Positions 27,201 through 38,703 of a stretch of 64,000 nt of DNA are shown one piece after another (within the stretch, counting starts at the first letter, position 1; every line of letters begins with the position of its first letter). The notes below the pieces were generated by a model. That model saw nothing but the letters and a program-made list of their open reading frames with translations, made no database searches and had not been told where the DNA came from. The DNA is taken from the NCBI GenBank assembly GCA_000231825.2, contig JH720337.1:10181-74180 (forward strand), in the 5' to 3' direction. The translations under genes were made by a program, and so were the position numbers. This stretch comes from Tetrahymena elliotti 4EA (taxonomy: Eukaryota; Ciliophora; Oligohymenophorea; Hymenostomatida; Tetrahymenidae).

Positions 27201-28013
27201 AAAAAAAGGAGTCCATACAAATATCTATTATCATCAAATTTTTTTAACGAATTAAACTAAAAGCATATCTATTTTAAATTTAAAGAATAATAATAAAAAG
27301 AACCATTTTTAAGAATAATGAATAAGTAAGCTATCAATGTTTTTTACCTAAATGGGACTAGAAATATGTTGTATAAAATCAAAAAGGATTCGATAAGTAA
27401 GAAGTAATATTTGAAATTAGAGAATGGTTATATCAAAAAGCTAGATTCTTTTTCGGGTTTGATTTCTCTTTTGAATTAAAAAAATATAATTAAGATTAAA
27501 AAAACTGATAGATAACATTTTATATATACTCGTTATAGTCTTGTAAAACAGATTTAGAGAATCTTGATTATTCATTTTCATTTAAATTTGCATCTAAAAA
27601 AGTTGTTTATTAGTTTCTTATAAAAAAACTGTTTATTTTTTTATAATGACTATTTTAAAAATTCTATTTGTTTTCTTAATTTTATGCTCCCTTATCTTCA
27701 TTTTCCTATAAATCTTCTATATTATTCAAAGTTTGGTTATCTCCCTCTTGATTCTTCTCTTCACGTTCAGTCTTTTTTAAATTTTATGAAGTTAAATGTT
27801 AATTGCAATCATTTTAAAAAGAGTAAATAATTAAATATCAATCCCAAAATAAACTTTCACTTCATTTCACTTTGCTTAAAAGGTTTTTTGAACAAATTTT
27901 TAAATTACCTGCATTTAGATCAATCCATTTGCAATTTCTAATTCTTATTATTCTGTTATTAATTCATCTTGATTTGTAATTTATTAATCAGTAAACAAAA
28001 CTTCTTAATTCAT
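24289..28013 (-). CDS. Voltage-gated K+ channel, EAG/HERG-like, with cyclic-nucleotide-binding-like domain
   Basis: A multi-exon gene of about ten exons ending in TGA at 24289-24291. Parts in order: a Gln/Glu-rich N-terminus; S1 (YYFLLIESFLILYNIFLVPF); S2/S3 with IDICMDSFFLCTIIVKFF; S4-S5 with GTRFLRMLQIGSVLDYF; S5 (FLLLLCIIAQYLSCFWYYLG); and the pore helix and filter TTLTTLGYGDF, a K+-selective signature. S6 (FIGVFIFAYMMGNI) leads to a C-linker, then a cNMP-binding-like fold with GPGSYFGDHLILFNL and DLECMCIDRKIFLDLC. A long Gln/Glu/Asn-rich tail contains coiled coil. Removing the introns restores every motif. S4 shows only a few Arg, so voltage sensitivity may be weak. The start at 28011-28013 is the first in-frame ATG, but the frame stays open upstream to about 28120 without a Met, so a further 5' exon is possible. 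Ciliates have large families of such channels controlling swimming. Confidence 0.85.
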
Positions 28014-28907
28014 ATGAATAAAATATTTTCCTATTTCAAAATCCTATTATCTCTATCTTAATTTATATACAGGGCACTATTCTTTTAAATATATTTCCTC
28101 TTCTATTTTAAGTATCTGACAAGGTAATTTTAAAAAACTTTATCAATATATCTATCAATTTTTAATTGCACAAAAACAGCTTTTTGTGTTAATTTAAATT
28201 GAAATATATAAAAAAAAACTATTAAGGTTATTACTTAGGTTTAGTAAACCACAAAAATTTAATAATTTGTATTAATTCTAAAAAAATTATTAACAATTAG
28301 CTAACATAGAATTGATTTAAGAGTCTATATTTTATCCTAAAGTATTTTCATTAAGTTTAAATAAACGTTTCTATTAAATATCAAAAAAGGCCTAAAAAAA
28401 TTTATTTTAAGATTAACCCTTATCTTTCTTTCTTTTTTATCTTAAATTTAAAATATATTGTAAAATTCATATGATTTGATAATTCAAAGGTGATTTAATA
28501 ATTTCATTGTTATTTTCATAATTTTAAATAATTTATTAATAAAAAAATAAGAAAATTTTATATTAAAAAATAATTTTAAAGGTAATGAAAATGATTGTTT
28601 ATCAATTTATAAAATTTAATTAGAATTTCCTTTGATTGAAAATTGAATAAATACTTGCCAAATAAATATTTGCTTTGTTTGTTAATCTAGTTTGATTTTT
28701 GATATGGTTATTTAATATGTATGTACATACAGTCAATCATTTGTATATGTTATATGCTTCTTAATAGATTGTGAAAACAAAGAAAATCTTAAACAAACTA
28801 AAGGGAAAAGTATATTTTTAATACAAAAAATATAAAAAATAAATAAATAAAAAGAAAGATTTATTTAATTTAATAAATAGATAGATAGCATTCTAATACA
28901 ATTTATC
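28014..28907. other. Divergent intergenic region
   Basis: This lies between the K+ channel (-) and the His-rich mitochondrial gene (+). It probably contains both promoters. No independent gene is seen apart from the possible 5' extension of the channel frame near 28014-28120. Confidence 0.5.
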
Positions 28908-30379
28908 ATGAATCCCAGAAATATCTTCAATTTAGCAAAGAAAGTTTAAAATTTCAATTCTATCACATAGAAGGCTTTTAAGAGATTCGGAGGTGCTGCA
29001 GCTCATCACGATGACCACCATGGTGATCACCATGGACATGGTGGACACGGTTATGTATGAAATTTAAAAAAAATATAAATAAGTGTAGCATTATGCATAA
29101 ATAACAAAATCAATTGATCTTTATTTTTAACATTTAAAAAATAATTTTTTTTTTGTTTTCAAAAATTTAGGAAGTCCATTTAGTTAGAGATAAGAATCTT
29201 ATTGGTAACAAGAGTTTTGTAAGTTTTAAATAAATTTGAATTTTATACACAAAATGAAATGAGATCTAAGAATGAGAAAATAGCAGAATTGATTTTGATT
29301 TGGAATATATCATTATTAAAGCAAAAAAGGAGTAATTATCTAATGCTGAATAAATTAGTTGTAAAATAAAATAGATAGCTAATAAGTTTAATATAGATGG
29401 ATGTTAATAATCTTAATTTAACAGAATAAAGTTGGCCTTTTTTGAAATAAAACTAGTTAGTGATTAATAAACATTTTTCTAAATAAAAGGCAATGATAAA
29501 TTATGAAAATTGAAAATAATAAAAATGATATTTTGAAAAGCAGCTATTAGATTTTATATTAATATATAGGGATAAATAGATGATTACTTATTGATATAAT
29601 TATTTAATCAATTAAATTAAGATAATTCTACTCATATGAGCAATTACTTTGCTATCTTCTTTGCTATCTTGAAAATTTTCTTTGACTCATGTTCATTTTA
29701 AAGAATTAATAAAATATCTTGTATAATTTTTAATAACTGTAATATTTATAATTAAAAGAAAGACGACTTAGTTGCTGTCTATGGTTTCACTGATGTAAAT
29801 GATCACCACCACCATGACGAAACTGATCCTTATCACCATCTTAGAGGTGTCCCTACTCTTTCGTAATTAAGATAACTTAATGTTTCTATCTAAATAATTA
29901 ATTTATTAAATTCTAAAGCTTCGAAAGAATGTATTTTGCTGATGCTTACTATCACGATGATGCTCATGAAGGTTTGATGAACGAACCTCATGGTTATTTA
30001 ACTATGGATGATGTAATCTTATTTTTTATTTTATTTATTTTTAAATAAATTATTTTTACTTTTAAGCCTATGGACTCTAGACCTAATTATGAAAAATCCT
30101 CTTTAGAATTATTATTCCTTTTCAGTGGTGGTGCTATCCTTGCTCTTATGTTAGGTTACTAAGGTCTTAACTTAGTCAACCCTGCAGGTATATAAAATAA
30201 ACAATAATAAACTTTAATAACCTATTTCATTTATAAAAATATTAGAAAGTCTTTTCAATATGAATAGTGCTGCTGAAGATATTGAAGATAAAATTAGACA
30301 AATTAGAGTTGATAATGATAATTTACTTTAAAGAAAGGCTTAATTAGAACAAGAGTTAGCTTCTCTTTCTAACAACTGA
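28908..30379 (+). CDS. Histidine-rich single-span protein, probably mitochondrial
   Basis: Six exons whose lengths keep the frame: 28908-29054, 29171-29218, 29759-29862, 29919-30012, 30067-30187 and 30246-30379 (TGA), 215 residues in all. The N-terminus MNPRNIFNLAKKVQNFN... is basic, amphipathic and lacks acidic residues until about residue 36, as in mitochondrial presequences. His clusters follow: AAHHDDHHGDHHGHGGHGY at the end of exon 1, DHHHHDETDPYHH in exon 3, and YYHDDAHEG in exon 4. One membrane span follows (LELLFLFSGGAILALMLGY), then a C-terminal coiled coil of about 45 residues. Codons are richer in C-ending synonyms (CAC, ATC, GTC, AAG) than neighbouring genes, a sign of high expression. 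I suspect a lineage-specific respiratory-chain subunit, but this is inference; I recognise no named family. Confidence 0.8.
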
Positions 30380-31831
30380 AAAAGTCTTTAAGCTGAAAAT
30401 AAAAATTAAATATATTTTTTCTGAGGAAGTATAAAGGAATGAAAAAATCTATGAGCTATTTATAAATAAAGTTATACATAAAATTAAACAATAATTGATG
30501 CTTTATCAATTTTATGCGATTACTGTTTATTTTTATTCGTATTTTAGATGGCTTTTTACTAATATATCCTTAATATCTCTCATTCATCAACAACGCTTCA
30601 TAAACGATTTGCGTTATTTAGTTTTGAAATGGTAATCATCTCATAATAACAAATAATCTAAAACAAGTTCTATTTATTAGAATACTATTATTATTATTAT
30701 GCTAAAATCTTTTATTAATAAGTAAAATAAAAGTTGATCTATGAAACAATTTTCAATTTCACCAATAAAATATCCCTTTAAATTTTTAGAAACAAAATGA
30801 TTCTTATTAGTTTATAAGTCTTTCTCCAACTTTTCAAAAGATTTAAAAACATATTTCTTTTATGACTAATATGAAAATTAAAATAAGCTTTTATTGTGAA
30901 AAATCATAAATCAATCATAAAAGAATTAAGATAACAAGATGTCGTATTTAGTTTATATCAAAAATATTGCTTTTTTGATATTAATAAATATAGTAAGTTT
31001 GCATCAAAACATTTCCACATTTTAATTCTTCCTTTTAATTCCTCTTAATTGTAAAAAATTATTATTTAAAATTCCATCAAACGAAAAAAACTTAGATTGA
31101 ATTATCTCTTGTATATAAAACATTAAAATAATAACTAAGTATTAACTAAATTAATACCCTTAAGATGAGAATATTATTTAATAAGAAATATCAAATCAAA
31201 ATACATCTAAAATCAAATTAAACAAATTTGGAAGAAAGAAGAATTAATGATTGACAATAAAATAAAATATAAATCCAGAAATTTAGATAAAAAAGCTGAT
31301 AGTGTATTTATAAAATAAGATACTACATGTCATAGTTATAATTAAAAACAATTTTAATAAATATCCTATGATTGAAGTTATTTTTATTACTATTAATAAT
31401 AATATTATTATATAACTCATTTCTAATTAAAAATTGAAACATAATTAAATTATAATCAATTTTTATTGAGATATGAGAGTGAGTTATTTATTGCAAGTAG
31501 TTTACTTACTTGATTTTATATAAGAAAATCTTGGATTACCAAATTTTTTATTTTTTCAATTTGAGTCTTGATTGTATGTATCATTAATTCTAAATAGAGA
31601 GGAATTTTATTAAATTTCAACCATTCTCATTCTTATGATATGATGATATTTTTACTGATAGCTAGCTTAATAGAAAGAAAGAAACCAACTAACTTAATTC
31701 TGCTCTCAAATTGAAATACAATTAGGTAATCACATTAATATTGTTTATATAGGAATGAATTAATATATTAAGAAAATTAGCAGATCTAAAAATTATTTTA
31801 TTATGAAATGCTTGCTTTTATATTGTTTTCC
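30380..31831. other. Convergent intergenic region
   Basis: About 1.45 kb between the ends of the His-rich gene (+) and the phosphatase (-). It is AT-rich, and I see no gene or structured repeat. Confidence 0.5.
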
Positions 31832-32752
31832 TCATAAGAAATATGGTAAAACTTGCTTGTAACTAGTAGCTCTTGAGCTTTCAGGGACAGCATTAAAGAA
31901 AGTGAACTATCTCTGCATATTTTCATCAAAAGATAGAATACTTGCTGCATTTCCCATTCTGTAGCAATAATTAGGAGCGCTCCATACAGTTACTAGATTC
32001 TACTTTGTAAACCAGTATTTATAACCTTCTTAAGCTAATTAATGAGCTCTGCATATTAATTAAAGACCATTTATTCTACAGAATTCTTCTGTTGGCTTCC
32101 AACCAAAGATCCAACCAGCTCCTCTTGGTGATAACTACCAAGAGTCTAAATCATCTGGATCACTCCACATCAAATCGCAAAAGGGACCATCGTGAGGAAT
32201 TTCAATCTTACGATTTATTGTTCTGATTTAATCTAAAGTTTTAATATCTGGAGATAAACCTCCATGGATGCAGAGTACACTTCCATCAATAATAGCTGCT
32301 AAAGCTAAGTGATCAAATAGATCTGTAAATATTTTCCATGGATTAGAATTACCGTATTTACGAGATATTTCATCAAAGAAACCATATACTGAGGTAATTT
32401 AACGAGATTCATGATTTCCTCTAAGAAGAGTGATATTACCTGGGTACTTAAGTTTCAGGCAAAGCAAATATTCGATAGTTTCTACACTGTTATGTCCTCT
32501 GTCAACAAAATCTCCAATAAAAATATAATTGCTTGTTGGTATTTCTCCACCTTTTTAAAAAAGCTCAAGTAAATCATAAAATTATCCATGAATATCTCCA
32601 CAAACAGTAACAGGTGCACTAACAGGTTGCACATTTGATTCCTCTATAAGAATTTCCTTTACCTTTTCACACAATAATCTTAAATCTCTTTCAGCAAGAA
32701 TTTCTTTGTCTACTTTTAAGGTATTTAACCACTAATCAACGTCTGCTTTCAT
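31832..32752 (-). CDS. Serine/threonine protein phosphatase catalytic subunit, PP6/PP4 type
   Basis: Intronless frame of 306 residues from ATG 32750-32752 to TGA 31832-31834, matching the usual 305-310 residues of PP6/PP4/PP2A catalytic subunits. All metal-binding motifs are present: GDIHGQFYDL, GDFVDRG, RGNHESRQ, HGGLSPD, CRAHQL and WSAPNYCYR. The segment [21 protein letters not shown] fits PP6 (WxxSPRGAGWLFG) better than PP2A or PP4, and the N-terminus fits the PP6 pattern of a short helix followed by [14 protein letters not shown]. The C-terminus ends in YFL, the conserved carboxymethylation signal of this group. It dephosphorylates Ser/Thr substrates with two metal ions, working with regulatory subunits not encoded here. 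The PP6 assignment rests on these few residues, so PP4 remains possible. Confidence 0.92.
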
Positions 32753-32819
32753 TCTACCTGATATAATAAAATCAACAATCAGATTAAAGTTTAAATGTGT
32801 AAAAATTGTATGTTATCTA

Positions 32820-33182
32820 TCAAAGTAGTGATCTAAAAAATTTGTCAAGTTTTAAATAATGCTGTAAAGTAATTACCAAAAAGTATTTTGAATATTTTAT
32901 CTGAAATAATCTATTTTAAATTGACTAGAAATAACTTTTTAAAAATTTTTTATCTTGTTTAGCTTTAGCTCCTAATTTAAAGTTTATTTAATGTTGTAAA
33001 ATTTAATAAATTTTTTATTGTCCGATTGATTGCCTTCTTAATTCGTTTTCTGATTAATTAATTAAATATAAAAAATAATCTTTTAATCTATCAAAAATGT
33101 CTTTATTCTTAAATTAACTTTCAAATTCTTTCTTTATTATTTGCTCGCTTGTTTTGTATGAGTGACTCAGAAGCGAAGACAT
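32820..33182 (-). CDS. Small basic protein candidate, upstream of phosphatase
   Basis: ATG at 33180-33182 opens a TGA-free frame of 120 residues, beginning MSSLLSHSYKTSEQIIKKEF and ending FFRSLL. The first 55 residues are helical, polar and use codons typical of real genes here (TCG, CTG, GAG, AAG). The second half is AT-rich and lower in complexity and might be intron or non-coding. It ends 68 bp before the phosphatase ATG on the same strand. It could be an independent small gene or an alternative 5' exon. No family is recognised. TGA-free runs of this length can arise by chance in such AT-rich DNA, so confidence is limited. Confidence 0.4.
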
Positions 33183-33406
33183 AGTAAGTGTAAATTAATT
33201 GAAGCTTTATTTTCTTCAGATTTAATCTAAGAAAATTATTCAGTTTGTTTATTTGTTTAAAAGTATGCAGTTAATTTAAATTAAAAATTTTTGAATTTAA
33301 AGAATTAAATATTTTTAAAACTAGATAAAAAATATTTTATTTAACATAGATTAAAAATAGATAGATACAAATAATAAAAAATTGAGAATTTTAGTTGCTA
33401 ATTTAA

Positions 33407-35797
33407 TCATTAAAATTCGCTCTTCTTGGGCATAGGTAATTTGTAAGGAAGGAAATCAGCACCGACGAAGGGAACCTATTAATTTAATTAAAAATTTTAT
33501 TAAAATTCTATTCAAATAAATAAATTTGTTGTTGTTTAATTACAAGGCACTTAGGAACACGGACACCGTCCTTTTCTTGGTAATTTTCTAAAATGCAAGT
33601 CAAAGTTCTTTGGGCAGCACATAGAGTACCGTTAAGCATGTGAACGAACTTCTTTTCATTACCCTTTTCACCATCCTTCTTACCAGGAATGACTTCACCG
33701 GTAGTGACATTCAAACCTCTAGATTAGAAATCAGTACAGTTGGAGCAAGAAACCAATTCCTATTTTAAAATGATCAAAAATTATTAAAATATTTTTCATA
33801 ATATGATGTGAAGTTACCTTGTATTGACCGTAACCAGGGAACCAAGCTTCAAGATCGTACTTTTTAGCAGCAGCATCGTTAAGAGCACCAGAGACGATGT
33901 TAACAACTCTGTAGGGTAAGCCCAGTTCTTGCATGAATTCTTCAGAAATTTTAATCATTCTTTCGAGTTCATCCCAAGAGTCTTCAGGCTTGCAGAGAAC
34001 GAATTATTCGACCTTTTCGAATTAATGGACTCTGTAGACACCCCAAGTTTCTCTGCCAGCAGCACCTGCTTCCTTTCTGAAACAGGTGGAAAGACCAGAA
34101 TATCTTAAGGGGAGATCCTTAGAATCAATCCATTCGCTAGAGTGGTAAGCAGAGATGGGTTATTCAGAAGTGGCAATCAAGTACTTTTCCTTATCTTCGT
34201 TTAAGGTCTTTTATTCTTCAGCATGCATAACACTGGTAGAGTCAACCTATTTATAAAATTTAAAATTTTAATATTCTAAGATTTAATGTGCTAAATATTC
34301 TCAGTAAGTAATAATCAATCAATTAAAAAATATTAGTTTATTACCTTGTAGAGTTGTTCATCGAAGTCAGATAATTAGCAGGTTTCTCCCATAACATCCT
34401 TCTTCATGAAGAAAGGAGTGTACATAGGGCAGTAACCCTTCTTCATTAAGAATTATTAACCAAAAGTGCACAAAGCTTGGACTAAAATGACACCGTAGTT
34501 CTTTAAGAAGTAACCTCTGTGACCAGCAATCTTTTGACCTTTTTTTGAATAAATAAGAATCAATTAATATTTTTTAAATAAGTAAAAAAGTCATTCATAG
34601 TTGTTAACAAATTCGTTTTTTGAAAACTAAGAATCTTCGCTTATCTTCTAAATCAATTTGATTGATTGATTGATTAGTGTATGAAATTAATGAAAGATAT
34701 TTTCTTTGTTTTTATCTAAATGCTATTTTTAAAATTTTTCTTTTCTTTTTTTGCAAACTTCTCCTTTTTTGAATACTTTATTCACTAAATCATTTATTGG
34801 TACATTTATTTTTTTATTATGCTTTGGATCTATTTAGTACTAACGTAACAAAGAAAAGGAAAACTAAAGATATTTATCTATTTTTCTATGAATCTACAAA
34901 CAAATTTATATCTTTTTACCTCTCTTTTAGTCGAAACCATCGAGCATGTAGAGAATTTAGTGGTGGTGAGCAGCACCAGGAGTTTCGTCAATCTTGATTT
35001 CTCTCTTAATGTCATCACCCCAAGTTCTAACAACACCGTTGAAGTCTTCATTGTTGTGAACAACGACTGAGTCGTGAACGATGTTACCGATCTTCTTCAA
35101 AGTGACTTCTAATTGGGCCTTCTTTTAAGAGCTTTCAACTTCTAAAGTCTTGATCTTTTGTTCCTTTTCAGCCTTTTCAGCAAGGAGATCTTCACAAGTA
35201 TCAGTCTTATCTTTCTTCTTTCTGTCACCAATAGCAGTTTGGACAATTCTCAATTCTTTTCTAGCTTGTTCATAGTTGTATTAGGCTATTTATAAATTGA
35301 AATTTTTAATTTGATGAATCATTACTAATATCTAAATGTAATTTAAATAATGAATTGGGTCTCTTATTCTTATGGTTTTTCATTTTTTTTACTACACATT
35401 AATTTTCTAAACATCTCCTATATTTATAAGACATCTTTGGAACAAGAGTAGTTAGCCATTTTGTTCTTGCATTTATATATTCTTAATAAAATATAAAGAG
35501 TGCTTACACTTTCTCCATTCTTCATCTAATGCAACAACTTCATCAACTAATTCAACCTTAGCATATCTTCTTCTTTGAGATTCCTTAATCTTTTCGGGAT
35601 CACCACCTATTATTTAACAATTAATAAACTTTACTTAAGGATTAAGCTAATTGATAATTAATATTGTTTCATGATAACTGTAATCAAGAAAATATATTTG
35701 TGAGATAGAGTGAGCTTTAAAATGAGAATAGGCTAATGCAAAGCAAAGAAAAATGCTTACCCTTTTCCTTTCTGAAATCGTTAATGTCAAGACCCAT
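33407..35797 (-). CDS. Seryl-tRNA synthetase, cytosolic
   Basis: A class II aminoacyl-tRNA synthetase that charges tRNA-Ser. The start ATG is 35795-35797 ([19 protein letters not shown]), the typical eukaryotic SerRS N-terminus, followed by the long antiparallel coiled-coil arm. Motif 2 is clear as [20 protein letters not shown], and motif 3 as [34 protein letters not shown] and the C-terminal [18 protein letters not shown] match SerRS closely. Several short introns interrupt the gene, for example after exon 1 at 35760, between 35280 and 35500, and near 34540-34900. Codon use is strongly biased to C-ending codons, as in highly expressed genes. The last sense codon is TAA (Gln), directly followed by the TGA stop at 33407-33409. 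No presequence is present, so it is cytosolic. The enzyme probably also reads a normal Ser set; the reassigned codons concern Gln only. Confidence 0.95.
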
Positions 35798-37554
35798 TTT
35801 GTAAGTTGGTTTGAAACTTAATGTGTTATAGTAATTGGTTTTTTAAAAAGGTAAAATATTAATATTTTTATTAAATTTATATAATTTTTGAAAATTGTTC
35901 AATCTTCTTAAAGTCAGCATAATTCGTTTGGGGAAATTTGATTAAATAATAATAATTATTCTATAAAAATTATCTTTATTTCAAGATCGATTGATACCAA
36001 GCCAAGCACAGCAAAATAGAAATTTTTGTTAATATAAGAAGGATTTTTAGAAAAAGATTCTTTTTTTTTTTGTTAAAGTATCTTCTAAGTTCTATCTAAT
36101 CTAAAATATATTATGTTATCTCTACTACAATTTCTACCTAATCTTCAATAGATCTTAGATTTTTTATTTTATTAAATCACTAAATGTTAATTTATTCGAG
36201 AGTAAACTAAAAATCTATTTTACTTCCTTTAATTATTGGCGCAATTTTATGAAGAATTTTAATACTTTTTTCCTTGCAGTAGAAAAAAATTAATGTTTTG
36301 TGTGAAATATTTTTGTTATTGTATTTAAATTATAACACAAACTCTTTTTAGTTAAGAGTTTTCAAACCTTCTAAAACATTCTAAGATATTTTTCTTGCAT
36401 ATTTGATTGTTTGTAAACAGCTATTTAGGAGTTTGTTTGTTTGTTAGTTACAAATGAACAATCTAGCTTATCGAATGCACACAAAAGACTGCATTTTAAT
36501 TCTAAATACGTATTAAAAAATTTAGATTGGCAAACAGATCAAATAACTATGATTAAATGACATAAGAAAGTATGCAATCTAATTACTATGCAATATTAAT
36601 TCAAAATTACTAACAATTGTTAATTATCAATTCGCATTAGGTTATAAATATTGAACCTATTTTGAGAAATTAATCAACTTTACGTCACGATTCGACCTAA
36701 ATTTAATAACTTATAAAATTATTACAAAATAATTTAGTAGACATTCTAACTCAACTAAAAGAGAATTTTTTTTTTAAATTAAAAAAATATAATTTATATT
36801 TTAAACTTTTTCTATTTTTTATATATTCTAAATCCTTTGATGACCAAATTAAAAACACATAACTCATAATACTTAACTTATCTAATTTCTTCTTTAGTAA
36901 TTTCATTTACTTCTAGTAAATTTCTCTCTATGAATCCATTAAATAGGCTATATTATAAAAAATTGATCAACGAGGTTCAAAGATATACTATGGAAAAAAT
37001 CAATAAATATTTTTAAAATAAATAAAACATCACTAAAAATAGATTTGTAAATCTTTTTTTTTAAAAGTTTAAAAAAATGGTATTTATAGTAAATTATCTT
37101 TAAATGTCATAATTAGAATAAGACAAAGATATTTTAATGTGATCTTAAATATGAAATAAATTTATCAAAATGATTTGTAAATATTTTTTAATTTAAGGTA
37201 ATAAAAAATTATTTTTGACTTTAAGATTTCCAAAACTAACATAAAATAAAAAAAATGTTAAAGTTTCAAGATTAATAATTTTTAAGAGCTCGATTAAAGT
37301 TAATTCAAAGCACATAAAAAAGTATCTTTATTCATAATTAAATAATATATTTAAAACATCCTTATTTATGCAAATATTGGTAAATCTAACTGATTTTTAT
37401 TATTTTATTTAAGCATATAAAACATTTAAATACTATTAAATTTTAGCAATTAATTTGAAATATATTTTATCTTATTTTTCATATTTTTTTATGCAGATTT
37501 GAGATATTTGGATAAAAGAAATTGATTTTATTTTTTATTTTCTAAGAAATACGA
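35798..37554. other. Intergenic region upstream of SerRS
   Basis: 1.75 kb, AT-rich. The part adjacent to 35797 should hold the SerRS promoter. No coding frame, tRNA or repeat array is supported. Confidence 0.5.
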
Positions 37555-38346
37555 TCATTATTCTTAATATTCTTCTTCTTTAAAGAAAATAATTTTAAAT
37601 ATAGTCCTGACAAAGAAACCAAAAATTGCTCCTTTTTTAGTTTGTTTAGGGTAATAGCAGCAAAAAACAACAAATAAACCTACAAAATCTAAAAAGAAAA
37701 CAAGAAAGAATCCAAACCAGAAATCACATGTAGTTCCTTCCATTTATGAATTATTTTAAGAAATTACTATTTATTGTTACTATTATTCCTATCCTTATTG
37801 CTGTTGTAACATTTAAGCTGCTAATGCTTAAAAATTGTTATATTAGTTTGGGGGAATAACTCCTTAAATTTACTGATTTTCAATATCTCCACCTTAAGCT
37901 GGTACATTTTAATTTTAACCTACTTAGTTTAATGGAGGATTTATCTATGCATGTATAACAGGATCGCCTATAAATTCTAAACTCCCTAATATTTCATCAT
38001 CTCTGGCTAATCTCCCTCTATAAATAAATCTTATAGAATATCCTTCAGCTACTTATTAAGGAAATGCTCGTTATTTGAGTCCACTAATATTCATTGATTT
38101 AAGCTCATCAGTATATGGAATAATTGTTGGATCTCCATTTAGCTTTTTTATTGTTAAGATCATTTTATTTTATTCTTTATTTTTTTTCTCATCTTCAATA
38201 TCTCCCTGCTGATTTAATTATTCATTTTTGTTTTCTGTAGACAAATGATTCAATTCTATATTGGTAGACTGTTAAGATCTACTCCCTGCATCAGTTTCAG
38301 TTTCTTCTTATAATATTTCATGCTTAGGTAAATTTTCTAAATCCAT
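37555..38346 (-). CDS. Ubiquitin-like-domain membrane protein (TMUB/Dsc3-like)
   Basis: From the first in-frame ATG (38344-38346) to TGA 37555-37557 gives 263 residues. A Glu/Gln-rich linker precedes a ubiquitin-like fold: MILTIKKLNGDPTIIPYTDE, then SIRFIYRGRLARDDEILGSL and PVIHAQI, which follows the TMUB pattern (IYQGRL...D...L.SL...CVIH). A Gln-rich linker of about 60 residues follows, then two hydrophobic segments (FWFGFFLVFFLDFVGLFVVF, and GAIFGFFVRTIFKIIFF) near the C-terminus. Family members act in ER or Golgi membrane ubiquitin pathways; that role is inferred. The frame stays open and coding-like upstream of 38346 for about 75 codons (LIEFNLHQHPRAHKYKQNLI) without a Met. A small exon with ATG at 38701-38703, spliced at a GTAGAA donor to an AATAG acceptor near 38560, would join in phase and is the likely true start. 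Confidence 0.75.
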
Positions 38347-38703
38347 CTAACTAGTATCAGCTTATATTAAATTCTATTTATATTTATGTGCTCTAGGGTG
38401 CTAATGTAAATTAAATTCTATCAATAACTATAATAATTTGAGAATTTTAGGCAAATAAATAATTTTTTGATAATTGCTTATTTTATTTTGGATGAAATTT
38501 ATTTCTTTGTCTTAGAATTTTTGTAATAGACTAATTTATTGTTATTTCTTGAAGCAACCATTCTATTTTAAGGTTTTTTAAAAATTTTTAACTCAAATAA
38601 AATTTTAATATAAAACTTTATCTCAAAATATCTATCTTTCTTTTTATTTTAAAAATATTTCTACTCTTTGGTTGGTTTAAATTTTTATCGAGTTTTATTC
38701 CAT
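38347..38703 (-). CDS. Probable 5' extension of the Ubl membrane protein gene
   Basis: The upstream part of the same frame contains coding-like sequence (FKKQQQISLLQKFQDKEINF, then YLPKILKLLQLLIEF) but no ATG. A candidate first exon begins at 38703 (MEQNSIKIQTNQR), with a GT donor immediately after and an AG acceptor at about 38560. This is inferred from the reading frame only. Confidence 0.4.

Noticed and set aside
34797..35070. Overlapping ORFs on both strands inside the SerRS gene
   Set aside because: They lie across an intron and exon of the synthetase, whose frame is clear from conserved motifs.
36650..36710. tRNA-like T-arm sequence (ATTCGACC)
   Set aside because: No matching acceptor or anticodon stem could be found around it.
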